Source: a virus
IMG/VR virus record: IMGVR_UViG_3300025030_000014
Coordinates: 1-63,715 of that record
Length of the DNA: 63,715 bases
Direction: 5' to 3' (one strand)
Below the pieces are notes generated by a model. That model ran no database searches. It was given only the letters and a program-made list of their open reading frames with translations, and was not told where the DNA came from. The stretch's first letter is position 1, and each line of letters opens with the position of its first letter. Positions 56,137 through 63,715 of this stretch are shown in pieces. Made by a program: the position numbers and the translations under genes.

Positions 56137-56673
56137 TTATCTCCTCCTTATCGGAGCGGAACTGCTTAATGCAAATCTAGCAATCTCTGTGAATTTCCTT
56201 CCAAAGATAGGAAGTTTAGAACTCACAAATAATGGCCCTGAACCTGGCTCTCTAGGTTTATAAACTCCATTGTGCATTTGATTAGCATAGTCAGTCTTAA
56301 ACACCACTGAGACGGTATCTCTAAAGGAAGTAAGTGGAGCACCTCCCATTTGAGTAGCACCTTGTCTAGCTCTACTCCGAAAGGATTCCAGATGAGATCC
56401 TCCTGAAGCAGTCTTGCGGCCGTAGACTAGATCATTTGCAGAGGCTCTGGGGTTCTGACCATACTCCCCAAAGTCTTCTGTGGTAGTTACGAGTCTGGTG
56501 CCTACGTAGGCAGCACCAGAGTTCCTAAGATCTCCTGAGTCCCAAGGCGGCGTAGGCTCATCTTCTAAGCAACTCTGTAACAAAGCATAAGCAGTCTGCT
56601 CAGGCATATTAGAAAGGGAACTTTGCAACCTCTTTATCCCCTGCAATACCCCTGCAACATAACTCTTAGCCAT
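56137..56673 (-). CDS. Head-tail joining protein (HK97 gp10-like)
   Basis: This 178-residue protein has PPWDSGDLRNSGAAYVGTRL and DYANQMHNGVYK, a pattern (W.tG.Lr.s; YA...H.G) typical of gp10-like neck and minor capsid proteins. It has a basic C-terminus (SAPIRRR). It overlaps the upstream gene by 8 bases. Confidence 0.65.
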   Translation of the reverse strand: MAKSYVAGVLQGIKRLQSSLSNMPEQTAYALLQSCLEDEPTPPWDSGDLRNSGAAYVGTRLVTTTEDFGEYGQNPRASANDLVYGRKTASGGSHLESFRSRARQGATQMGGAPLTSFRDTVSVVFKTDYANQMHNGVYKPREPGSGPLFVSSKLPIFGRKFTEIARFALSSSAPIRRR

Positions 56674-56959
56674 AAGTCACCTCGTAATGATGAAATTCCC
56701 CTTCTACCACTAGCTTCTCCAACCTTGCAATCTTATACTCAACATTATCCACCTTGATCCCCATAGAAGGAAGGAGAGTAAGGGAAGTAGAGGTGTAGAA
56801 AGTCCCCTTACCGAGGAGTACAGTAGCCCCACTGATAGACCTAAACACATCACTTCTATCAATAACACCTTTACAACTGAACTCATAAGGAAGAGTAATC
56901 TGTCCATAAGCATCAATCGCGTACTCTACAAGAAACGCCTCTTCATTCTCAGGGATCAT
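56666..56959 (-). CDS. Head-tail connector-type protein
   Basis: This 97-residue protein (MIPENEEAFLVEYAIDAYGQ) is beta-rich (SLTLLPSMGIKVDNVEYKIA) and occupies the stopper/adaptor position between adaptor and gp10-like genes. The assignment rests mainly on position. Confidence 0.5.
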   Translation of the reverse strand: MIPENEEAFLVEYAIDAYGQITLPYEFSCKGVIDRSDVFRSISGATVLLGKGTFYTSTSLTLLPSMGIKVDNVEYKIARLEKLVVEGEFHHYEVTYG

Positions 56960-57273
56960 AACACAACCTCATCTTGCTCCAACACACTAGTCTCAGGATA
57001 CTCAAATCCATCATCAATCTGAGTAGCAGTGCTACGCATCATGTAGTTCTGAATCTCCTGCCTGATAGTCGCGCAGTCTATAACCTCTTCGTACTTCCCA
57101 ATCCTAACCCTTATCTTCCCCCTATAACGCCTTACTACCATTCTAAGAACTTCGGCACAGATGAGATTTAAATCACCTGTGCCGATTTTGTTCTCTACAT
57201 AGGCAATATCAGCGTCACTAATCACAGAGGCAGGAAGTTGTAACTCTGATCTGACTGATGTGATAGTAGACAT
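56956..57273 (-). CDS. Head-tail adaptor-type protein
   Basis: The start is ATG 57273 (MSTITSVRSELQLPASVISD) with AGGAG 9 bases upstream. An extension to 57306 is less likely. The 105-residue product is helical, with a gp6-like look (LP..visD.di.y.e.kig.gD...i.a..l.m). It follows the capsid gene, as adaptors do. Confidence 0.55.
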   Translation of the reverse strand: MSTITSVRSELQLPASVISDADIAYVENKIGTGDLNLICAEVLRMVVRRYRGKIRVRIGKYEEVIDCATIRQEIQNYMMRSTATQIDDGFEYPETSVLEQDEVVL

Positions 57274-57347
57274 ACTATCTCTCCTAGAGATAGCCAGCGC
57301 GTACATGATGGACTATGCAGAGGCGCTGGGCGTATTACTCACTAGTG

Positions 57348-58289
57348 TTACGTCAAAGGAGCATCGACAAAGAGGCCAAGGTCAGCGGCCACTTTCTTCA
57401 TCCCATGATAGTTATGTGCCTCAACCCGCCAAGCCTTAGGATCTTCACGATACCAAGTCTCAACGCCATAACCAGCAGTACCATAGCCAGTCCAGCCAAA
57501 GTTATAGCCAGCACTGGGGTCTTCCAAGGAAGGATTAGCCGCACAGTGGAGAAGCTGGAACTTATCACCAGCGATATATCCAATAGAAGCAGCAGCACCA
57601 TAGTTAGCAGTATCAACAATAGCACGAAGGACGATGATCTCATCCAGCTCAAGGATAGAAGCCAGCATAGCTTCAGTAATCTGTGCAGTGGGGACAGTAC
57701 TACCAGAGCTAAAGAGCGTACCTTTGATAGTCGGGTGACGCTTCAGCACGTCAAATACCTTCTGACTCATGACTGCTTTATTCGGACTAAAGCCAGTGGC
57801 ACTTGCCATAGTACGTTTAAATCCATCAATGTCTTCCAGAGGGACAGAGTTAGCCGCATCCCACTTAGGATTCGGTGCAGCAGCATCAGTACCCCAGACA
57901 CCAGTTTTGAAGAAGTTAGACACGTATGCAACTTCGTCGTACAGAGCAATCTTGTGAGTAACCCGACGAGTAGCGGCTTTTTGAGGATTCAACGGAGCAG
58001 GGTCATTAGCAACATACTCACGAGGGACATCTTCGTGGAAAGAAATGTCTTTGCAGACATAGCTATCAGTCCCACGGCCCTGCGGAGAACCCTCGCTCTC
58101 AGTACCAGGCATACGTTCAGCAGCTTCATTCTTCAGCCAGTAACTCTTATCCCAAGTAGGGAAAGTGCTGGATTGAAGAGTAACAGGGCAGAGAGGGAAG
58201 ATCTTACCAGCTTTGAAAGCCTTCGGATCTTGCATGTACTTCAAACCAACATTGGTGAGAGTAGTAGAGAATTGAGTAGCGAGCGGCAT
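57348..58289 (-). CDS. Major capsid protein
   Basis: This 313-residue protein (MPLATQFSTTLTNVGLKYMQ) has SYWLKNEAAERMPGTESEGS, AATRRVTHKIALYDEVAYVS, MSQKVFDVLKRHPTIKG and the conserved-looking YGVETWYREDPKAWRVEAH ending. It follows a decoration protein and a protease-scaffold gene, the order of many HK97-fold phages. A long open frame on the opposite strand is a shadow. Confidence 0.75.
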   Translation of the reverse strand: MPLATQFSTTLTNVGLKYMQDPKAFKAGKIFPLCPVTLQSSTFPTWDKSYWLKNEAAERMPGTESEGSPQGRGTDSYVCKDISFHEDVPREYVANDPAPLNPQKAATRRVTHKIALYDEVAYVSNFFKTGVWGTDAAAPNPKWDAANSVPLEDIDGFKRTMASATGFSPNKAVMSQKVFDVLKRHPTIKGTLFSSGSTVPTAQITEAMLASILELDEIIVLRAIVDTANYGAAASIGYIAGDKFQLLHCAANPSLEDPSAGYNFGWTGYGTAGYGVETWYREDPKAWRVEAHNYHGMKKVAADLGLFVDAPLT

Positions 58290-58314
58290 AGTGTAGTCTC
58301 CTTTTAAAGGTTAA

Positions 58315-58653
58315 TTAGACAATCTTGCAACGGGTAAGCTGGCCATCTGCCATAGTTTCGAGCGGGATGCAGCAGACAAGATCAGCATCAGTGCCATCAG
58401 CAGCAGAGGCAGTAGCTTTACCAGCGGCGTCACTACGACAGGGAACACCAGCGTTGATAGCGCCGCTACCCTGTACGAGAGCAATCCCACCAATCTGGAC
58501 TTGGCCAGAAGTCTCAGAAGCGCTAGTACCTTCGTAGGCAACACCAACAGCGCGGAGAGTAGCAGAGAGGGTGCCAGCCCCAGAGATCAGCAATCCACGA
58601 GCAGTAGAAGCCGGAATGGGCATAGTGATGAGCGTTTTACCTTGGTCAGCCAT
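58315..58653 (-). CDS. Capsid decoration protein (DUF2190-like)
   Basis: This 112-residue protein is Gly/Ala/Ser-rich and beta-stranded (LLISGAGTLSATLRAVGVAY; GIALVQGSGAINAGVPCRSD; DADLVCCIPLETMADGQLTR), matching the DUF2190-type capsid cement proteins. It lies directly upstream of the capsid gene in transcription. It likely stabilises the expanded head. Confidence 0.7.
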   Translation of the reverse strand: MADQGKTLITMPIPASTARGLLISGAGTLSATLRAVGVAYEGTSASETSGQVQIGGIALVQGSGAINAGVPCRSDAAGKATASAADGTDADLVCCIPLETMADGQLTRCKIV

Positions 58654-58664
58654 GTGATGTCTCC

Positions 58665-60011
58665 TTAGTTAGCGGGTTTGAAAAGGGAAGGATAGAGAGT
58701 CGATGCAGCTTCAATAGCAGCATCAATGTCAGTGATTTTACCTTCAGCGAGGATGGATTCTACAGCAGCGTCGATAGTAGCGGGGGTAGTTTTATCTTCT
58801 GCGTCAGTGGTGTGCGCGTCAGGGGTAGTCTCAGTCAACTCACCAGCAAGTTCTTTGATCTGAGTAGCCATCCCCGTCAGCTTACCAAAGATGAGGTCAG
58901 CGGTAGAAGCTTCGACAGCCAAGAGAGCTTCAGCCAGAGCAGCGTCATCAATCTTCACAGCTTTCAGCTTACCAGTGATCTCACTCAGCTTCTCTTTCCG
59001 AGCAGTCTCAGTCTTCTCAGCAGCCAGAGCTGCAACGGCATCTTCCTTCTCTTTAGCCAAAGCAGTAAGAATACTACCTTGATCTGCAAGCAGTTTGGTC
59101 TGTTCTGCAATAGTAGCTTGCAGAGTAGCAAACTGTTCGGCAGAGATTACATTAACCTGCCCAGTAGTTTCAGCCATCTTCATGTCTCCTTTGAGTGTTT
59201 GGGCGACTTTCATCGCGTGTTTCATACTTCCTACTTCGTGGATGAGGCCGAGGGTACGAGCCTTGGTAGCAATGTGAGTACGGGCATCTGCAAGAGTGAT
59301 TGCTTGTTCTACGGAGATACCTAGATTACGAGCGATGTCTTCTACGAAGAGAGTGTAGTAGTCATCAATAGAAGCTTGGAGATATTCTTTAGCTTCTCCT
59401 TCTAGTGGCTCAGAAGAGTTGCCAGCAGATTTGAACTTACCTGCGTAGATGTAGGTAGTCTTCAACCCTGCGGCTTCTTCACCTTTGCTCCAGTCTTGAT
59501 GCTTGGTAATAACACCAATAGATCCAATGGACGCAGTAGGAAAGCCCACCATTTTATCAGCAGCAGAGCCTATCCAGTACGCTGCACTGCACATTTGTCC
59601 AGAGGTGAAAGCTACTATAGGCTTCTTACCTCGTGACTCGTAGATAAAGTCTGCTAACTCCTTCGTCCCTGTCACTGTACCACCTGGACTGTCTATGTTT
59701 AGTATAATACCAGAAACGCTAGAATTATCAAGTGCTTCTTGTATACACTGCTTGTAGTCATCAGTGGTGTGCCCACCAGAGATAGCTTCGAGGCCATAGA
59801 GCTTTTTGCAGATAGTGCCACAGATGTTGATTACTGCATTACCATCCTGCATAGTCATGAGATCATCAGAGTCTGCCGAATCCCCTGACTTGAGATAGAC
59901 TGGATTACCATCTAGATGATTGGAGACTACTGTGAGCAGGACATCCAAATGATCTTTAGTAATTGCCCAGGCAGTAGTTTCCATGAACCTTATAATTGAC
60001 TTATCTTTCAT
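58665..60011 (-). CDS. S49-type head maturation protease fused to a scaffold
   Basis: This 448-residue protein has NIDSPGGTVTG near 105-115, SGQMCSAAYWIGSAAD with the likely catalytic Ser at 142, GSIGVI, and YIYAGKFKSAG with a candidate Lys at 192-194, the Ser/Lys pair of SppA/S49 peptidases. From about residue 235 it becomes an Ala/Glu/Lys-rich coiled coil (ALAKEKEDAVAALAAEKTET) ending in an acidic tail, as expected for a scaffold. It likely guides shell assembly and then cleaves itself and the capsid protein. Confidence 0.85.
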   Translation of the reverse strand: MKDKSIIRFMETTAWAITKDHLDVLLTVVSNHLDGNPVYLKSGDSADSDDLMTMQDGNAVINICGTICKKLYGLEAISGGHTTDDYKQCIQEALDNSSVSGIILNIDSPGGTVTGTKELADFIYESRGKKPIVAFTSGQMCSAAYWIGSAADKMVGFPTASIGSIGVITKHQDWSKGEEAAGLKTTYIYAGKFKSAGNSSEPLEGEAKEYLQASIDDYYTLFVEDIARNLGISVEQAITLADARTHIATKARTLGLIHEVGSMKHAMKVAQTLKGDMKMAETTGQVNVISAEQFATLQATIAEQTKLLADQGSILTALAKEKEDAVAALAAEKTETARKEKLSEITGKLKAVKIDDAALAEALLAVEASTADLIFGKLTGMATQIKELAGELTETTPDAHTTDAEDKTTPATIDAAVESILAEGKITDIDAAIEAASTLYPSLFKPAN

Positions 60012-61337
60012 CTATTCTTCCTCCTCTATGGGATCTTCTGAGTCTTCCTTCTTTTTCTTCTGCACTTCTTTAACAGGCTTATTCTCTTCTATCTTCCTAG
60101 CACTCTTAGGATCCGCACTAGGCATGGCTGCTTCATTGCGGAGATATTCTTCGAGTACATCATCAGGGGTTAGGACGTTGAATTTGAGTAGACGGCCTAA
60201 GAATCCTGCAAGCTCAGTGAGGTTAGGCTTGGAGATACCTACAGGCTTGACATACGGACGCTTCTTTAACCCATTCAACGCTACAAGAGCTGGCACACCA
60301 ATAAACTGAGTGTTGATGACGTTAGCGATAGTAGCAGCGAATCCTTCTACAGCCCGATTGAACAAATCCTTCTGCTCTTTAGCCAAGGCAAAGGAGCCAG
60401 AGGAGTTTACAACACCTAGGATAAGGAACTGAGACAACATACTCATAGCGATGTTGGCGGAGTATCTATCAATAACGAGGTTCATATCAAACTGACGATT
60501 ACCAGGACTACCTATAAGCTTCACTTCCCACCCAGGAGGAAGTACTAAGCCTTCTTGAGAGTTGCGTTTAATGCTACGAACAGTATTCCAACTCCACTGC
60601 CCGATAGCATTAAGAGCACCTTTATCATCTGTCAACTCACAGTTCTCAGGAGCAGTTAGAACAGGTAATCCTGTCAAATCCCGCTCAATCCCCATTGCTT
60701 CTACTTGCTCATAGTTAGTCTTGTAGTACCACGAGCGATAGGCATTACGAAAGAGAGACTTCCCTAATGGATTAACCTGAGTCTTCGTTGTGGTGAATAG
60801 TAGACACTTCTTAGCAGGAATATCCACCACATTACCAGAAAGTCCCTGCTGTTGAATAGTGACTAACTTTCCGTGTTTGTCATATTTCCAGTCAGAGAGG
60901 GTGGTTTGGGGCCGATAGTGCATGGAACCCCAGATGTAGGAGCCATCCTCACGCTCCTTCATGGTAACTTCCATGACATTGTGACCATAAATGAACTGAG
61001 TACAGACATCTTCTATGCGCTCCTGCCAGTTTACCTCAGCAAGAGAGTCACGAAGAATGTTATCATCATCATCCATACACTTCCATTCCGTAGCTTGGAA
61101 GATCTTGGTGAGGACGAGTAGAATAGATCCACAAATAGGATCATTGAGTCCCATCTTACGGAACTCGAACTTGTAGAGATCTCCTCTGAGTCTATTCTCC
61201 ACCTCAGAGTCTATATCTCTGTCGAATACCCCTTTGATGGTCATAAGCCCAGAAGGAGAAACTACCTTCTTTTCTAACGGAGCTGGCTTGTCATCAGGAG
61301 CTTCTACGGATTTGCTGAAGAAGTTATATTTTCTCAA
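60012..61337 (-). CDS. Portal protein
   Basis: This 441-residue protein has DPICGSILLVLTKIFQATEW, then YGHNVMEVTMKERED and MHYRPQTTLSDWKYDKHGKL, and a Gly-rich SMLSQFLILGVVNSSGSFAL stem region, the layout of DUF935/Mu gp29-like portals. The C-terminus is charged (EVQKKKKEDSEDPIEEEE). It overlaps the terminase gene by 14 bases. It forms the head-tail vertex through which DNA is packaged. Confidence 0.85.
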   Translation of the reverse strand: MRKYNFFSKSVEAPDDKPAPLEKKVVSPSGLMTIKGVFDRDIDSEVENRLRGDLYKFEFRKMGLNDPICGSILLVLTKIFQATEWKCMDDDDNILRDSLAEVNWQERIEDVCTQFIYGHNVMEVTMKEREDGSYIWGSMHYRPQTTLSDWKYDKHGKLVTIQQQGLSGNVVDIPAKKCLLFTTTKTQVNPLGKSLFRNAYRSWYYKTNYEQVEAMGIERDLTGLPVLTAPENCELTDDKGALNAIGQWSWNTVRSIKRNSQEGLVLPPGWEVKLIGSPGNRQFDMNLVIDRYSANIAMSMLSQFLILGVVNSSGSFALAKEQKDLFNRAVEGFAATIANVINTQFIGVPALVALNGLKKRPYVKPVGISKPNLTELAGFLGRLLKFNVLTPDDVLEEYLRNEAAMPSADPKSARKIEENKPVKEVQKKKKEDSEDPIEEEE

Positions 61338-62760
61338 AGGTAGACTCCACGGCGAGGTTATTATTCATCAGGAGAAAGGCATTAACGTCTATTTGGGTAT
61401 AGTGATTACGATTGACTACAAAGTGCCGGAAGGTACAAAGCATGAGGGAGTCGGAGTAGTCAGGAGAGTAGCCGAGTTTATTCTTGATGTAGACTTTATC
61501 TACTACTTGCAGAGGCTCTTTTTCCTCTATTACATTGAAGAGAGTAAGCTCCTCAAAGTAGCGAGGCTCTTCTGGGATAGCAAGTTCAGGAAAAGCATCA
61601 CTTAACTGCTTGTAGAGTTCAGCCCTGAGGTTCTTATACGCCTCTGGATCAGCTGCTCTAGCATTGGTGACTACTTTGTAGGTAGTGAAACCCTTTTCTA
61701 CCCTCAACAGGTCATACGCACCACAACCACAGCCATTGTACTCTACGAAAACCTCTTTTGCTCCATGATCTCGTAGTAGTTGAGCACACTTAGCACTAAG
61801 CTCTTGAACATTCTTATGCTTAATCCTATATGGCTTAAATATATACCCTCCACGCCGAATAGTCAACACAGAGGAGTCATTCTGCCCAGCAGAGGGGTCT
61901 AGTCCTGCTACTACAATACCAGAGTCTGGTGGCTCCATGAGATTCCAGCGCATGTTGGCGGATTGTATCATCTCAAGGGAGAAGAGATTCGTACCCGCGC
62001 CAGAAGGGAACTCACCTAGTACTTTAGTCTTAAAGAAGTCACTATCTTCTCCATGAATAGTCCTCATACGCTCTATCCACTCACGTTGAGCAAAGGGAGA
62101 GTTGATAGAGGAGAGAGTTACTTGATACCAAACAGCTTTGTTCTTGTTGAAAGCATCATAGAAGTATCCATTAGGTCTAGTAGGGTTGCCTACCATTAAG
62201 CAGTAGACATTCTTCTGAATCATCGAGCCTTCGATACCTAGGAATACTGGATCAGGGACGCCACTCGCTTCGTCGATCAAAAAAAGTAAGTAAGGTGCAT
62301 GAAATCCTGCCAGCACGTCACCTAGCTTATCCTTTGCATCCTTGGGAATAGTACGCCCGACTATGTACCAGTCAGAGTAGCCCTTTATGTAGATCTTACC
62401 TTTGATAGCTACAATGGAATCACGAATGAAAGGAACTTTGATCTTCCTTATCCAAGAGGTCATCTCAGCAAATAGCAAGTCTTCTAGCTGATGTCCTGTA
62501 GGAGCAGTACAGACGACCTTGGATTCATATCGTGTGGTCAAGAACCAAAGCGCTGTCGTTGCTGCTCTTGTCGTTTTTCCTGTAGTAGTTCCTGACTTAG
62601 CTACTATGAAATTATGCTTGGATAAGTCACATTTACGCTGGTCACTAGTAATCTCCGCCCCAAGAATCTCCTTCATCCAGAGTTCGTAGTTATTAATGTA
62701 ACGCTCAGTATACTGCGCTGGAGTCATTACATTCTGGGGTTCTGCTTCCTTGTGAGACAT
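61324..62760 (-). CDS. terL: Large terminase subunit
   Basis: This 478-residue protein has Walker A GTTTGKT (57-63), a C-motif-like TAPTG, Walker B LLFLIDEAS (160-167), and C-terminal nuclease acidic residues in AGLDPSAGQND, EVFVEYNG and PDYSDSLML. It is the ATPase-nuclease of DNA packaging. It sits next to the portal, while the candidate small subunit lies about 2.6 kb further upstream in the late transcript when the circle is closed. Confidence 0.9.
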   Translation of the reverse strand: MSHKEAEPQNVMTPAQYTERYINNYELWMKEILGAEITSDQRKCDLSKHNFIVAKSGTTTGKTTRAATTALWFLTTRYESKVVCTAPTGHQLEDLLFAEMTSWIRKIKVPFIRDSIVAIKGKIYIKGYSDWYIVGRTIPKDAKDKLGDVLAGFHAPYLLFLIDEASGVPDPVFLGIEGSMIQKNVYCLMVGNPTRPNGYFYDAFNKNKAVWYQVTLSSINSPFAQREWIERMRTIHGEDSDFFKTKVLGEFPSGAGTNLFSLEMIQSANMRWNLMEPPDSGIVVAGLDPSAGQNDSSVLTIRRGGYIFKPYRIKHKNVQELSAKCAQLLRDHGAKEVFVEYNGCGCGAYDLLRVEKGFTTYKVVTNARAADPEAYKNLRAELYKQLSDAFPELAIPEEPRYFEELTLFNVIEEKEPLQVVDKVYIKNKLGYSPDYSDSLMLCTFRHFVVNRNHYTQIDVNAFLLMNNNLAVESTFEKI

Positions 62761-62762
62761 TG

Positions 62763-63095
62763 CTAGTCCTCCAAGTAGACATAAGTATAATGCAACTTTG
62801 CAAACTCTTTAGCTTGGATAGTCATTTTAGGACTATCTATAACAATAACATTATCAGCACAATAACCAGCGATATCTTCTATATCTACTGGATTAATTAA
62901 CTTAAGAAACTGCTCAACTAGATATGGACTTCTTAATGCACCATTAACTATTTTAAAGTCAGTATACTTAAACCTATGATTCACAGTAGCTATAATGCTA
63001 TTGGCTAAAGTAGTAAATACCTCTTCATCTGAGATGAGGACTTTAATGCTTCTACTCCGCAAGAACAATTCTACCAAATCTCTCTTCTTCATCAC
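62763..63095 (-). CDS. Small protein before the large terminase, unknown
   Basis: This 110-residue mostly helical, A+T-rich protein (MMKKRDLVELFLRSRSIKVL) ends 2 bases before the terminase start. No motif is recognised. A packaging role is possible only by position. Confidence 0.5.
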   Translation of the reverse strand: MMKKRDLVELFLRSRSIKVLISDEEVFTTLANSIIATVNHRFKYTDFKIVNGALRSPYLVEQFLKLINPVDIEDIAGYCADNVIVIDSPKMTIQAKEFAKLHYTYVYLED

Positions 63096-63547
63096 ATCTC
63101 CTGAGGGGATAAACGAGTGTATTGTAGGGATACTAGATGCTCTATGGCTTCTTCTCTACTGCACTCAAGCTGCTGCTGAACAATGTGGATAGGATTATAG
63201 AACCTCTCACAGGCATAGCACTTGATAGCATTCTCCTTCTGTAAGACTTGCCAGCCACGAGGGGTGTCACAGCAAAGAGACTCACACTTATTGTGGGAGT
63301 CAAGCTCCAAGAGAAGCCAAATAGGATAAGCCCTCGCAATCGTATAATCCTGAGGATTGAAGTGACTATGATCTACCAGATCCTCTATGATGAACTCTTC
63401 AATGGAATGAGCAGGCATCACAGCCCTAGTATGACACTCCCCACACACAGCAGAGATAGAAGGAACTAACCTATCCTTCACTAACTCCGTATACAGCCCG
63501 AAGACTATATGCTTCGAGCTGCACTTCTCACAGAATACCTTTTCCAT
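63092..63547 (-). CDS. Double zinc-ribbon protein of the late block
   Basis: This 151-residue protein has VFCEKCSSKHI and VCGECHTR (first Cys set), then KCESLCCDTP and IKCYACERF (second set), suggesting two zinc ribbons. It lies between the holin and terminase genes. The layout recalls late transcription factors or nucleic-acid-binding proteins, but no family can be named. Confidence 0.5.
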   Translation of the reverse strand: MEKVFCEKCSSKHIVFGLYTELVKDRLVPSISAVCGECHTRAVMPAHSIEEFIIEDLVDHSHFNPQDYTIARAYPIWLLLELDSHNKCESLCCDTPRGWQVLQKENAIKCYACERFYNPIHIVQQQLECSREEAIEHLVSLQYTRLSPQEM

Positions 63548-63715
63548 CTACTTCTTTCCTCTCAGTGACATTCCCCGAACTCCAAACCACCAGCCGAGTG
63601 AGGTAGAAGCAAGAAAGAGAATAGTGTCAATCACAGCGAAGATGATTGAGAGCATTTGTAGCTTAATCTCAGGAGAGTTGAGCATCGAAGGGGCGTACTT
63701 GTCGAGATAGTAGAC
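63548..63715 (-). CDS. Holin-like 3-TM protein (3' part)
   Basis: This is the C-terminal part of the same holin-like gene, ending in TAG at 63548-63550, just before the ATG of the next late gene at 63547. It carries the last two hydrophobic segments and a basic tail (MSLRGKK). Bases 63589-63715 duplicate 1-127, so only the joined version (517 down to 1, then 63588 down to 63548) is one intact 185-residue gene. Confidence 0.7.
   Translation of the reverse strand, partial: VYYLDKYAPSMLNSPEIKLQMLSIIFAVIDTILFLASTSLGWWFGVRGMSLRGKK
63589..63715. repeat. Direct terminal repeat, right copy
   Basis: This is the second copy of the 127-base terminal repeat, identical to positions 1-127. Removing one copy gives a circle of 63,588 bp. 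Confidence 0.95.

Noticed and set aside
57315-58307. Long plus-strand open frame (330 codons) opposite the capsid gene
   Set aside because: It lies fully antisense to a well-supported capsid gene, has no ribosome site and a Ser/Arg-rich sequence typical of a shadow frame.
58812-59324. Plus-strand open frame opposite the protease-scaffold gene
   Set aside because: It is antisense to a clear S49 domain gene. Its Ser/Leu-rich composition mirrors Ala/Glu/Lys codons.
1-63715. Temperate phage
   Set aside because: No integrase, attachment core, CI/Cro-like repressor or partition genes were recognised in either block.

Overview
The window is the genome of a tailed double-stranded DNA phage with a lambda-like (siphovirus-type) long non-contractile tail. 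The first 127 bases (1-127) recur exactly as the last 127 (63589-63715). The contig is therefore best read as a circular assembly of about 63,588 bp opened at an arbitrary point, and one gene, a holin-like protein, is cut by that point. No integrase, excisionase or repressor is recognisable, so a lytic life style is likely. The host is probably Gram-negative: there are several signal-peptide proteins, a lipoprotein, a membrane-anchored lytic transglycosylase and AAGGAG ribosome binding sites. The host species cannot be named from the sequence.

Layout. A divergent control region at 6438-6943 drives two opposed gene blocks. Leftward (minus strand) lies the late block. Starting at 6437 and running through position 1 and round to 43051, it holds virion and fibre genes (6437-2808), small membrane and lysis genes, a candidate small terminase, the holin, large terminase, portal, protease-scaffold, decoration protein, capsid, connectors, two tail-tube paralogs, a frameshifted tail chaperone pair, tape measure, M/L/K/J-like tip proteins and a pectate-lyase-fold spike. 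Rightward (plus strand, 6944-42995) lies the early block of about 90 genes, mostly very small, Cys-rich or membrane proteins. It also holds a UvrD-like helicase, a radical SAM protein, a CysH-like protein, a RecB-like nuclease, a Sak4-like recombinase with a DUF669-like partner, DNA ligase, a split family A DNA polymerase with an intein, a dNMP kinase, a DUF3987-like replication ATPase, a B12-dependent ribonucleotide reductase, an HNH endonuclease and a DnaQ-like exonuclease. The two blocks converge on a perfect 14-bp-stem terminator at 43003-43037.

Three non-coding hubs hold the unusual elements. 6438-6943 has sigma70-like promoters in both directions plus two TTGGCACG boxes. 8822-9673 has a 190-bp inverted repeat with an all-A/T centre plus iteron-like repeats. 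22815-23879 has tandem hairpins, a group I intron-like ribozyme core and a tRNA-Trp. A TGAGTGAG motif family and a GACAAACAGRTTAGA repeat link these hubs.

The strongest points are: a family A polymerase split so that its proofreading domain is divided between two genes, with a 137-residue mini-intein in motif B; the group I-like RNA; the large palindrome; a -1 frameshift site in the tail chaperones; a duplicated tail-tube gene, one copy with an inserted domain; and several A+T-rich cargo genes. Function assignments rest on motifs read by eye, with no database search.
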